This document shows, one piece after another, positions 23,071 to 34,700 of a stretch of 64,000 nucleotides of DNA. Positions within the stretch are counted from its first letter, which is position 1. Every line of letters starts with the position of its first letter. This DNA comes from Actinostola sp. cb2023 (Eukaryota; Cnidaria; Anthozoa; Actiniaria; Actinostolidae), in contig JAUJYZ010000731.1 of the NCBI GenBank assembly GCA_033675265.1, positions 62,001 to 126,000 on the forward strand. The letters run 5' to 3'. The notes below the pieces were generated by a model that was given only the letters and a program-made list of their open reading frames with translations, did no database searches and had not been told where the DNA came from. The translations under genes and the position numbers were made by a program.

Positions 23071-26000
23071 ATGGCGGACGAAGATCATTCTATGAATGTT
23101 TCTCAGGTGAATTTAACCGGCCCATTCGAGAAAGATCTGGTGAATGCTTTAAGAGAAGTGGTAGAGGGATCCAACTGGCAATGCATTGGTTGTGTTAGTG
23201 AATTTTCAGATAAAAGTTGTACCGTTTTGTATGCTGTGAATGAGGTTTCCACAGAGCGACACGACAACATAGCTGTGTTTAGTGTTGGTCCTGAACAAAC
23301 ATTATACGCTATAGATACAGTATGTCCCCACGAAGGTACTTCCAGCTGCTATTTTATGTCTGTTTAATGGACCTACTAATTGACGTGGACCATGTATTAG
23401 GAGGTCCTTTAGAGCTGGGTGACATTGAAGATCTCGATGGCACACCGACTTTATATTGCCCGTGGCATCACTATGATTTCAATCTAAAAACGGGAAAGTC
23501 TTCAACGGGTTTAGAGGTACGTAATGTGTCTCTTTGTAGATATGTTGGTTGGCTGTACGTAGATCATCAAAATGCACTTCGTTTTCAGCAACAAATTTAT
23601 GAACTTAGAACTGTGGACAATAAACTGTACATCAACATAGAAGTGAAGCTGGCAAAGGAAAAGTACTGTGGCAATGCATCATCATCATCATCATCATTAG
23701 GTATTTATGATTATTCATCCTAAACAGACCTGGGCTCACCCCATGCAATCTTTTGTCAAAATTCCCACTGCAATTTTTGTTTATTACACCTTAGCAATTT
23801 CGTTGCAAGCAATCATACCTGAACCATTTTGTGATTCGAAGTTGCAGCATGCATGAGCACAACAAAAATTGCAGTGGAAATTGCAACATAAATTGTGTAA
23901 ACAATTGCCTAGAAGGGGTATCGAATGGTCAAGGCGAGACTTTGCGAGACTCCGAGGCAAGGCTTTTTTTGTGAGCCCGAGATGCTTTTTCACCGATTTC
24001 CTTTGTTTTCAAAATTCGAGACAGAGACAGCTTTTTGCGAAAAAATGAGATTTTGAGAATTTTGCGAGACTCTGACTTTTTGCGGGGACTATTCAACACC
24101 CCTCCTAGAGTAAACTGGCCTAAAGTGCCTATGATTGGCTATGAGGTGGAGGTAGGCCTGATGTACATTGTACATGTATGTACGGTATGTTTGATGTGTA
24201 CTACTAGACTGGTCTCTCCCTTAGACGCTTAATAACCTGGTCCAACACAAAAGCTATAGCCACAGGCAGCCCAACCAGTGCATCTGAGGCTACAACATAT
24301 ACGGAAGGTTGGGTTCCCTGTGCATAAAAATGTATAATGCTGGGCTCCCTGTGTGAATCCCGCAAGACGCGCTCGCAGAGAGTGCATATTGAAATATGTT
24401 TTGATATGCACTATCTGTGGGTGCGTCTTGCGGGACACACAGGGAGCCCAACATTATATGTTACTCCGACACAGGGAACCCAACATAATACATATTATAT
24501 GCGCATGCATGCTCTACCACAGGAAACCCATCAAAAAAGTCACAAACATATTTTTATTTATCATTTAGTAGCCTCAGAAGCAATGGTTGGGCTGCCTGTG
24601 CTATAGCGGGAAAAGGTGCTCTCAGTTGTTTTAAATATATGTACCGGTACCTGATTTGGCATTTTTTGTTCAAATTTGCTAGTTGCAAACGATGAGTTGT
24701 CCACTTTGCCATCACTGATCCATAAGTCTGACATTGACACTCTTTGTAACTGGGCAGTCAAGATTCTATGTACTGCTGATCCTGATGATAAAGTGAGTAA
24801 AACTAGTGAAAGCAATAGTACAAGTGTACATTCATGCTGTGTTTATGAAGTTTCAAGACATGGAATTTCCTAAATTGTTTACAAAATATTACACAATTGA
24901 TTCACATAAAAGAAACCATTGTTATTTGCATCATTCTTCATTGAGTTTGTTCTGACATGACTATAACCTTCTATTCACAAATTACAGGTTAATCTTACCT
25001 TTCAAGTAGCCGAGAGATGGGAATCTGGTGACCTTGTTCACATTGGTCAATGTAGTCCACCTGAACAACCTTATCGAATTGAAAACTTGAAAGTTGTTTC
25101 ACCTAGAAAAACAAAGAGACTTGGCAAGGCTGGAAGCTTGGTATGCACTTGTACATACATACACATGCATATAGACATTGTATTGTAATTACTTTGAATT
25201 CCATTGTTATTATTAATTTTTAAGGGTTCCAGAATCAGCTTAATTCACTCATTGGCAAATATTGAACAATGGGCCATAGATCTGTCATGGGACATTATTG
25301 CTAGGTTCTCAGGTATGACTCCTATTAATGGACAGGCACTCCCAAGGGACTTTTTTTCAGACTTTGTGAAAGTTGCAAAAGATGAAGCAAAGGTGAATGG
25401 TTGTGTATTTGTTGACATAATGTATTATACCATACATGTAGCATTGATATAACGTGCGCTCTGATTGGCTAATTAGCATTCATAACTCAATGGACGCACG
25501 CATCGCCATAGCGCGCGCTCTGAAATCAATTGGAAAATAAAATTGTTTTATTTGAATTTGCAGTAACTATGTTATAAAAGGAATGGTCAACGCTTCAGCT
25601 GTGCATCCATCGAGTTATGGATGCATTTGGTCGGCTGCTAAGCACTCAAGAAGCTAGAGTCACACTCGGCTATGCCTTGTGCAACTCTTACGCTTTTCTC
25701 GTGCTTAGCAACCTCCCACGTGCATCCATAACTCGATGGACGCACCCTGAGTGTTGACCATTCCTTCTGACATGTACATATTCTATATCCTGTGCATTTC
25801 CACTGCTAACACCTGTTCCATATGTACCAATACCTCATGGGAGTATGAGTGTCAGATATACAAAGGCTACTGCTATATATTTCTTGGACTAAAGCTGTGA
25901 TATGATTTTCTTTATCCTACATCATTGCTTTCAAGTGCAATAAAGTATTGCCTTCTAAATAGAAACCACTGTAGTATAGTCATGTAGTTTGCAATATCCA

Positions 26001-29000
26001 TCTGTTATTCTGTTGTTCATTTGTTTAAATCCTATTGAAGGGCTGCCTGCAAGAACAATGTACACGTAAGTGATCTCAGCTGAAAATCTAAATTCTCCTT
26101 GAGATTCTTTGAATTTCAAAGGAGAATTTGGGTTTTGATCACAAGTCACTTACTCTGTTCTTGCAGTACCTTGCGAGCAGAGGTTTTTTCTACTACTGTA
26201 TAATAATAAGTAGTAGAAAAAAACGCTCTGCTCACAGGGTATTCTTCCAGGGACCCCTTCATTTCTCTTGTACATGTATATTTTAGCATTACAAGATGTT
26301 GTCATCAAGGCTAAAGTCATTAGGTAGTCATTTTGGAGATCTCCCAGTACATAATGGTAAGTTGTGAGCTAATTGATCCTGCTGGGAATGATGGAATTGT
26401 GGTCACTGAATTAATGTTGTACTGGGAATTTCAGGAACATGCTAAGGTACTTGGTATTACTCTTGACAGTCACCTCACTTGGAATAAGCACATTGACTAT
26501 GTGTGCTCAATGCGTGCACATCTTGTGGGATGTTCACATGTACAAGGAGCCCAACATAGGACGTTACTCAGCTCAGGGAGCCCGGCAGCCCAACCATTGC
26601 TTTTGAGGCTACTAAATAATCAAATAAAATGATATTTGCATCTTTTTTGATGGGTTTCCTCTGGTGCAAACGTATATGCTGGGCTCCCTTTGCCGAGTAA
26701 CGACCTACATGTATGTTGGGCTTCCTGTGCACATCCCGCAAGACACGCCCGCACAAGTGTATATTGCAACTTGTTTCATTGTGTACATTGCTCTGGTACA
26801 TGTAAGCGCACTTTCTGCTATAGTGTCACTTTCTTTGCTCTGTTGATTACCTGGAAGAACTATTTTGCCACCAGTGCCGCTTCTTGCTTCCACCAGAAAA
26901 ATATATATGAAGTTTTTGCCATATTGCATATTAATAGTGTGTTACTATTGTAATATATATCATACATGTAGGTTAACAATTTATCTATTGTAATTTTAGC
27001 TAAATAGTGTTTTATTTTTATTGTTTTGTAATTTAATCAGTGAGGACTGTATGTTAGATAACTGTTGTATTGTATTGTAGGATTGTGGGAATCGGCTCAG
27101 GAGACATCTCATAGTTTGCTAAGTAGATTGGCCATTGTGCACATGGTTCACGAGGCAAGGTAAGAATCAACCCCTTGCACTAGTTCCTACGCTGGGAGAG
27201 TCAATTAGTACAATCAATCTTCTCTCTCCTGAAAACGTTTGTCATTAAATTTTTTTGGTTGTTTTTCCTCAAGTGGGAATCAATGCAAGGGTCCCTATTG
27301 TATCGGCAGCAACAGATGGAGTGTACATGTACATCAACTATAAGAAATGACATGCATGTACGTGTATGGTGTGGTAGTTGAAGCTGATCAATCAATCATC
27401 TTTCTTTCATTCATTTTGGTGCCATAAATCTTGGGATGCTTTTCATTAACCTAGCTGGACTGACTGGTCTGACTGTCGTCATCTTTGTGTCCCCAATTTA
27501 TAGCAGAAATGCTGAAGTCTATTGACACTGAAATAAAGTTATTATTACATGTATTAACAGTTCTTGATTTTCAGGCCCATCCAGACTGAACTGGTTCATT
27601 CTGTTGTTAACATCAGAGGACAGACCAGTTTGACTGGACATAGACATGAAAAAAGTGCCCTTAGTATATAATTAATATTAATTATTGAGTTATATTCTCT
27701 ATTCGTTCTTTTTGTTAGAGGTCTTGATGTTCACCCTAAGACTTACAGGCGGTTTCTTAATGGTGGTGATAAAGAAACTGCAGAGTTGTTAGCAGTGTTG
27801 TATAAGGATGAGATAACACACGTAGCAGCTGGAATAAAATGGTTTACCATTCTATGCAACTCCTGCATCCCTCCCTTAGTAAGATATGACAGTGTCATTG
27901 TGCAAAAAATCATTTTATCAAAATTGTTTTACCATGGCTGTTTGCATTACTATGCTAGAGTGTTTGCATTATATCTGCGAAGAAAGTAGTAACTATGTAG
28001 TGTTTTTATCATCAACTACTGACAGTAAATATATCCCCAATGTTAGTACTAGTATATTTAGTATATAACTTGGTAAATTATTATGAATTCAAGCACAATG
28101 AGCACGTACTGTATATGACATGCCTTTTGCTGCATCACCTTCATTTGTTTTTATTGTACTATGATAACATTCTGAGGTACATTTAATTTCCCATCTTGCA
28201 ATAAAGATATCTCGGTTGAGTGGTTTGCACTTTTTGTTAGAAAATAAGAGCTATTACTCGATATATATATTTAATTTTTTTCTACCCAAGACAAAAGTCA
28301 ATAATAATTATTGCAAACTTCACCCAGATGAGTTGCAAAGTTCTTTTACCTGTAGTTTTCCATCTGTACATGACATAAGTTTATTTATTTTTGTCTTCTT
28401 TTTCAGGATAAAATTCCTATTTTTCATGATTTGGTTAGGAAACATTTCAGGTAAGTATCTCTCTTCTCCCACTACTGAACATCACTTGGGGGTCATAATA
28501 ATAATTTATAATGACTCAATATATAGATTACTCATTCTCAAAATAATACTTTTGAATTTTAGAGGTTATCTGAAGCCTCCTTTTGATGCAGCAGGCAGAG
28601 AACAAGCTGGCATGACTGAAGCGGTAAGGATGGAATTTTAATTTTAATCTTAAAAGGTGTTACAATTGTAGTTTGGTACTGTATAAGCTTAGTTAGAGTT
28701 ATCCCAGTACCTTTTTGGGTATTTGCCTTAAATAAAAGGCTGGGAATGAGGTTGCTAGGCGTTTTGTTTTGGGAGATTTTGGGGGAACCCCATTCCTCCT
28801 CCTACGTTTCTCCCCCAACGAAGAACGCCTGTTCTGCAGCCGGCTATGAGGTTGCTGAAATTGAAGGTTCATCACATGTAGCAACCACCCCTGTGAGCTT
28901 GCATTGCAACTTTCAACACCTGAGTAAACATCACACAGCTTTATACTAAAATAAAACTAGTGTGTTCATTTGTTAGTCAGGCCCTGGTTGCTTGAAAGGT

Positions 29001-29251
29001 GAATAGCGCTATCCACTGGATAAGTCTTATCCAACAAATAAAATTTGTTGGATAACTGCATCAGTTTTATCCGTTGGATAAGACTTATCCGGTTGATAGC
29101 GCTATTCTCCTTTCGTTTAACCGGGGCCTGATCATCAAATAGATGTGTCATATACAGTGTTGCTCCATTCACGTTAATTATTACTGTCATCTATTTTTCC
29201 TTGCAGTGGTACGTACCATTAATGAAACCACACCAGTGCACTACTGAATAA
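23071..29251 (+). CDS. Rieske [2Fe-2S] ferredoxin fused to DUF455 (HI_0077-type) ferritin-like diiron domain, 449 aa
   Basis: Exons: 23071-23335, 23401-23516, 23589-23667, 24683-24792, 24988-25140, 25225-25392, 26287-26356, 27081-27159, 27719-27878, 28407-28450, 28563-28623, 29207-29251. All phases close, giving 449 codons plus stop. The exon 3 donor (T|GTGGCA) is weak and chosen because it alone keeps phase. Residues 1-150 are a Rieske domain of RFESD type: cluster motif CPH at 85-87 and CPWH at 108-111. Residues about 155-445 match DUF455: NIEQWAIDLSWD (E255), KDEAKHYK (E295, H298), VHEARGLDVHP (E345), YKDEITHVAAGIKWF (E378, H381) and GYLKPPFDAAGREQAGMTEA. The E, ExxH, E, ExxH set is the full dinuclear-iron ligand pattern of ferritin-like enzymes. 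I infer that the Rieske half feeds electrons to the diiron half, as in an oxygenase or hydroxylase. Substrate and location are unknown; there is no signal peptide. It ends convergently with the N4BP2 gene. Confidence 0.9.
23914..24103. mobile_element. AGGGGTATCGAATGGTC-ended MITE (copy A), in Rieske-DUF455 intron 3
   Basis: The 17-bp imperfect terminal inverted repeats are AGGGGTATCGAATGGTC and GACTATTCAACACCCCT. The interior is rich in GCGAGACT. A second copy in opposite orientation lies at 59545-59918. Confidence 0.8.
24253..24607. mobile_element. MITE with CACAGGCAGCCCAACC ends, in intron 3
   Basis: CTATAGCCACAGGCAGCCC at the left is mirrored by GGGCTGCCTGTGCTATAG at the right, extending through GAGGCTA/TAGCCTC. 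The centre holds a second palindrome around CCCGCAAGACGCGCTCGC. Related pieces lie at 26525-26770 and 43263-43368. Confidence 0.8.
25440..25770. repeat. Inverted repeat in intron 6 with ATCCATAACTCGATGGACGC motifs
   Basis: CATAACTCAATGGACGCACG at 25480, CATCCATCGAGTTATGGATG at 25604 and ATCCATAACTCGATGGACGC at 25724 are mutually complementary, and the outer GGAATGGTCAACGC/GTTGACCATTCC pair as well. A composite foldback element. Confidence 0.7.
26048..26165. mobile_element. Foldback MITE with GCAAGAACA ends (copy 1), in intron 6
   Basis: GCAAGAACA at 26048 pairs with TGTTCTTGC ending at 26165. The core TTCTCCTTGAGATTCTTTGA and its partner AATTTCAAAGGAGAATTTGG also fold. A second copy lies at 44755-44865 inside an N4BP2 intron. 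Confidence 0.8.
26525..26770. mobile_element. Rearranged relative of the CACAGGCAGCCC MITE, in intron 7
   Basis: Shares TTGTGGGATG, AAGGAGCCCAACATA, GCAGCCCAACCATTGCTT and CATCCCGCAAGACACGCCC with the 24253-24607 element, but in a different order. It is a scrambled or recombined copy. Confidence 0.65.
28979..29130. mobile_element. Foldback MITE of about 150 bp in intron 11
   Basis: AGGCCCTGGTT and AACCGGGGCCT form the ends. Inside, GAATAGCGCTATC, GGATAAGTCTTATCC and TCCAACAAAT are all mirrored. Confidence 0.8.
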
Positions 29252-29348
29252 CAGAACTTGAACTTTATACCTTGTCTTGTTAATACATACTCATGATTGT
29301 AAACTGCATTATAGTACTATTACTATTGAGTGCAGTCTTATCTCTCTA

Positions 29349-29541
29349 ACTCTAGACTGTGAACAGTCCGTCCTTTTCCCTCTTCCCGTGCCGAGTTTCG
29401 ATAGACCCGAATGCGCAGAGAATGGGGACAAGTTTGAGGCGGGGAGAGGGGAAAGGAAATTCTTCATGCGTTCGGGTCTACCGAAACTCGGCATGACTGA
29501 TTCTGGAGGGAAAAGGACGGGCTGTTCACAGTCTACTCTAG
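29349..29541. mobile_element. Foldback MITE downstream of the Rieske-DUF455 stop codon
   Basis: CTAGACTGTGAACAGTCCGT at 29349 is mirrored by the complement ending CTCTAG at 29541. TGCCGAGTTTCGATAGACCC pairs with GGGTCTACCGAAACTCGGCA. It lies about 100 bp after the stop codon, so it may be in the 3' UTR. Confidence 0.75.
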
Positions 29542-29934
29542 CTCCATCTACATCTTATTAAGTCGGTAAAGGCGTGAGACATCAACACCAACTATAAAAT
29601 AAGTAATAAAATGTAACAAATATATACATAAATATCCATGAGCTTTGTAAAGCGCATTTGATTATACACAATGTACACACATAGAAAAGTACACTATAGA
29701 AATGATAATCCCTTTCCAAAGAGTCTTTAGCAAATGCTTTAACTTTATTGATATTTTGTAATTTTATACAGTATGTCATGTACGAGTTTGTACAGTGTAT
29801 GACCACATTCTACAAATTATTTACAACAGTATTCTATTGTATAGAAGTATACACTGTACATTTGTTATAGTTGCTTGTAAGACAAAGCATTTTAGACAAA
29901 GCATTTTTACAATAAATAAGTATAATATACATAT

Positions 29935-30573
29935 TACCGTATATTAGCGTGTATAAGTCGACCTTTTAAGTCAGGATTTGTACCTCAAAATCGGGGGGTC
30001 GACTTATACACGGTGACAAAAAGTTAATGTTATGAAAAACCTTAGTTTTCAAGGAATAAAAACTGTTTATGCTGGGTTTTATATGTAAACAAACTATTGT
30101 AGTATCGATCAAACTCTTAACATTTGCTTATTTTGAGTTAAAAACATTCTTAGAGACTTCTTTCATCTGAATAAAGAATTAGAGACATGGTATAGCTTGT
30201 TTTATTAAGGATACAGACCTCGCAATGTCATATCTCGAACGCGTCTGTTTATCCGGCCGCCATCTTGAATTTTCAGCACGTGTACTGAACTATACTAGTT
30301 TCCAGTCCTTCTCGGAAAACAACATGTCTACGTACAACTACAAGCTCTACGTACGAGCGAACGTAAATAGAACGATTTCGCCATTGTTTTTCTAAAACTT
30401 TCGCCCTAAAATACTCCAAAATGGCCCTTGAATATCCAAATTGCCTACTCACTTGTTCATTGGACTTTTGGGTCGACTTATACACGAGATATATGAAAAA
30501 TACTAGATCTTGAGTCCAAAAACGGGGGGTCGACTTATACACGAGGTCGACTTATACACGCTAATATACGGTA
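29935..30573. mobile_element. MITE with TACCGTATATTAGCGTGTAT ends, 639 bp
   Basis: The terminal inverted repeat of about 29 bp starts TACCGTATATTAGCGTGTAT at 29935 and closes with its complement at 30573. The motif GTGTATAAGTCGACC occurs five times in both orientations within subterminal zones, which may be transposase-binding repeats. No ORF of interest. Confidence 0.85.
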
Positions 30574-30741
30574 TGTAGTATTTTCTCAAATTAATTTCAT
30601 TGGAATATTGATCATTGAAGGAAGAATCCATAAAAGTTCAAATACAATGGATAATATAAAATGTATAATATACATGAACGAATGTTGTCTCTTTCGCCGT
30701 AATCAAGTTCTATTGCTACAAATATGCATGGTTCTCAGTAG

Positions 30742-30965
30742 GTTTTCAAACAGCCGGTTCAGGAAAACACTAGATCCCAATGACCAAAACCAGGTCAAGA
30801 TTTGAATAACAATAGGAACTATTGTACAACAATAGGAACTATTGTTAGATATGCCTCGTTCTACAAAGGGCATTTCTTTGTAGAACGACGGCATCTATTG
30901 TTATACAAATCTTGACCTGGTTTTGGTCATTGGGATCTAGTGTTTTCCGCCAGCTGTTCAAAACT
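30742..30965. mobile_element. Foldback MITE of about 225 bp
   Basis: GTTTTCAAACAGCCGG and GTTTTCCGCCAGCTGTTCAAAAC mark the ends. ACTAGATCCCAATGACCAAA and AACCAGGTCAAGATTTG are mirrored exactly. The interior includes AACAATAGGAACTATTGT palindromes. Confidence 0.85.
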
Positions 30966-31084
30966 TTGAATAGGCGTGTGTAAATGGGAACATTATTTGT
31001 AGAAATTGTCACATACATGTAATGTTGAACAGAGATGGTGGAAATATCCTCGTGTTAGCTTTTACTGAGAATCCTACAATTTGC

Positions 31085-31195
31085 GCAGTATACGATTTTT
31101 ATTTTTTATTTTTTTGTGCAGTATACAATTTATATATATATTTTTTTGCACAGTATACGATTTTTTTTTTTTATTTTTTTGCGCAGTATACAATA
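31085..31195. repeat. Tandem repeat of about 38 bp: GCAGTATACGATTTTT units
   Basis: Four occurrences of GCGCAGTATACGATT or GTGCAGTATACAATT separated by T-rich spacers. Confidence 0.75.
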
Positions 31196-31321
31196 AGAGT
31201 ATTTCTATAAGAGTTGAAAAGATTTTATGGGGCTTCCATATTTTCAAATCCTCAAATTTAATTGGTGGAATTAGCATCTAGCAAATTTGACCAGGCTTCG
31301 ATTCCAGTACCAAGTGCATGG

Positions 31322-31708
31322 TATAGACCGAATGCAATAATGGCGGAATCAGTAAATATCATTTATTGTGTAGTTAGTAATATAGTACATCGATCGTTTC
31401 AAAGAGTATAATAAAAACAAACCTACTAAATTTTAGAGCGATTCTACAAAAACGTAAAAAGTTATAGCGAATTGAAATCACAAAGATTTGTATGGGAAAT
31501 TGAGTTTTGGACTGACTAGCCTCGTTTCCATGCAATTGCTAGAATTCAAATGTTATGACTTTACGGTGGTTTCATTTAAATTGATGGGCTTTTGGTGTAT
31601 TACTAGACTATGTATGGTCTTGCAAAAAATGATATTACATATCCTAAACTCTTGATTTTTCTCAGCTTATGCAAATTACTCGGCCATTATTATAGCATTC
31701 GGTCTATC
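31322..31708. mobile_element. MITE-like element with TAGACCGAATGC ends, about 385 bp
   Basis: ATAGACCGAATGCAATAATGG at the left is mirrored by CCATTATTATAGCATTCGGTCTAT at the right. The interior does not fold. No ORF. Confidence 0.65.
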
Positions 31709-31746
31709 ACACAAATTATATAAGTGAAGTGAAATGGTATTCATAA

Positions 31747-34700
31747 TTACAATAACTTATTTAGATAAACTTTGATGAGACCAGAATGTAATTCTTCATA
31801 TCTGTAAGCAAACAATGCAAATGAAATAAAGTGTCAAATCTGAGTCTTGTTTAATTTGTAATACACTATATTAAATAATAACACTTTTTTAAATACAAGA
31901 TTATAATAATAATTAATACGCTAGGTGGGTCATCTGTTATACAGTTTACAATTTGTTATATAGCTAATTGCATAATCGTTGTCGGGTTGAAAATCATGAA
32001 AGCTATGACCGAAAGGAATTCTGGGAAATTAAAACTCTCAAATAACACCATCAAATGATCAATCTTTTTATCCAGACTTGTAGGATCTTAGTTAAATAAC
32101 TCATATTCCTTCAAAACTACGAGAACATTGAATATATCTGTATGTAATGTGGCTCATGAACTGATTTCCCACCATTCCTTGCGGTCTCAGCTTCTATGAT
32201 TTATGATTTTCAACCCGACAACGATTATGCAATTAGCTATATATATATAAGAGATTATGGAGATGTTTCAGTGTCATTTCGCTTGATAATGGTGCCTAGT
32301 CGACACCGAAACACCGCCATAATTTCTTTTATAGCTATAACATTTTCTAAATTGCTACTTATAAACAGTTACAATAATATTATTACCTGTAATTGTTTCG
32401 TTGCAAATAGTCAACCACTGCAGGCTTTATCTTGGCCCTCCCTTGTCTGCTGTGTAATCCTCGTCCAGTCACCACAGATATATACTTTGGTTTATGTACA
32501 AAGTCTGGGGGAAGTTATAGATAACTTACAGTCATTAGAGAGTAGATTTCACAGGGGAATTTAAGCTTCCCTCTCACTTTTTCCCAAGGGGGTGGGAAAC
32601 GGCTACACTACCACTAACCTGGGGGATTGAGTCTTTCTTCTAGGGCTTGCAGTGCTTCAGTTACATGAAGTCCGTGAAGGTCAAGAGAATACTGATCACT
32701 GTAAGCATTCCTAATGAAAAACAAGAAATAAGCTCCTTGATATTATTGCTGGTTTGTTTGTGATGTCATGACGACCATGTTGGTGCCTGATATAACAAAG
32801 CATTCTCTTGTTTTAACCCTATGTTGTAATCCCGACCCTATTTAAGGAAGAATAATTATTATTGGAGCCCTTTCCAAGGATTATGACTGAAATATTTACC
32901 CTATTGAAGGAATATGTGAAATGTTTGTAACAGTTTCTATTTATCATCGAACTATGTAGGCAGTCTATTATCAATCTGTAGCCTATATTAGGGACTATTT
33001 ATTAGGGACTACCAGAGAAGTATTATTTTCAATCGATAATTCATTATGCGAAATTGACTGAAAAAAATAAAAAGCATACACATTTTATTTGAGGGTCCAA
33101 ATACAAAATATGAGGTTCTAAAACCATATCCTATTGCTGGTTTGCAATCAATCCCTGGAGATTTAAAGTACAAAGACGCAGCAGCCATGTTGGTTGAACA
33201 AACAAGAGAAGCTAATGAGCAATCCTTTGTTATCGGGAACCAACATGGCCACCACGACGTCACGTGAAAACCATGCAGCAATTCGGTGGCACACTTATAT
33301 ATAGTGTATATATGCATGGGAGTACCCCCAGGATATACCCCCCACGACGTCACGTGAAAACCATGCAGCAATTCGGTGGCACACTTATATATAGTGTATA
33401 ATTATATGCATGGGAGTACCCCCAGGATATACCCCCCACGACGTCACGTGAAAACCATGCAGCAATTCGGTGGCACACTTATATATAGTGTATATATGCA
33501 TGGGAGTACCCCCAGGATATACCCCCCACGACGTCATGTGAAAACCATGCAGCAATTCGGTGGCACACATATATAGTGTATATATGCATGGGAGTACCCC
33601 CAGGATATACCCCCCACGACGTCACGTGAAAACCATGCAGCAATTCGGTGGCACACTTATATATAGTGTATATATGCATGGGAGTACCCCCAGGATATAC
33701 CCCCCACGACGTCATGTGAAAACCATGCAGCAATTCGGTGGCACACATATATAGTGTATATATGCATGGGAGTACCCCCAGGATATACCCCCCACGACGT
33801 CACGTGAAAACCATGCAGCAATTCGGTGGCACACTTATATATAGTGTATATATGCATGGGAGTACCCCAGGATATACCCCCCACGACGTCATGTGAAAAC
33901 CATGCAGCAATTCGGTGGCACACATATATAGTGTATATATGCATGGGAGTACCCCCAGGATATACCCCCCACGACGTCACGTGAAAACCATGCAGCAATT
34001 CGGTGGCACACTTATATATAGTGTATATATGTGCATGGGAGTACCCCCAGGATATACCCCCCACAACGTCACGTGAAAACCATGCAGCAATTCGGTGGCA
34101 CACTTATATATAGTGTATATATGCATGGGAGTACCCCCAGGATATACCCCCCTGCCACTTCAATGTTTTGTAGTCTAGAGATTGGTGACAAACATTTATC
34201 TGGCACTAAACATCGTAGGGGAGAGATAAAATGAAAGTGTTGTCAAGGAATTGACATACTTATGCTCTAGAATCCTAGCTGCTGCTCTACCATGTGCTTG
34301 TTGAATCTTCTCTGTGTGCAAGTGGCCCTGAAATTAACATCTACTTTGTCAACCACAATGTTCAACTGGCACTTCATGGTTACATGTAGAAAGAAGGTGG
34401 AAATGAGGTCGATATTATTGGTATCAAACCTGAGCAGCGTAGAATTGAGCAAGTTGACCCTGCTTCTTTGAAAATGCAAAGGCAGCTTTCTTGAAGCACT
34501 CTTCCCTTTCTTTATAGTGCATGTTGGCTTCTCCACGGAAGTCAATGTAACCAGGGTCATTTATTGCTTGATATGCCATCTGTTGTTGTTCAGGATTGCC
34601 TAACAAATTGAAAACATTTGAAAAAGTATTCATTTAAAAAAATAGTCATTCTGTTTGCTGCCTGCCTAAGTTTTTCTCCATCAATGGTATAAGCAGGCGA

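Noticed and set aside
23668..23723. Poly-Ser C-terminus of a stand-alone Rieske protein
   Set aside because: As the main product it is less likely than splicing into DUF455, but it is retained as a possible isoform in the findings.
33009..34234. Open frames repeating [19 protein letters not shown] blocks
   Set aside because: Translation of the 93-bp minisatellite; repeats carry the same peptide because the unit is often near a multiple of three, not because it is a gene.
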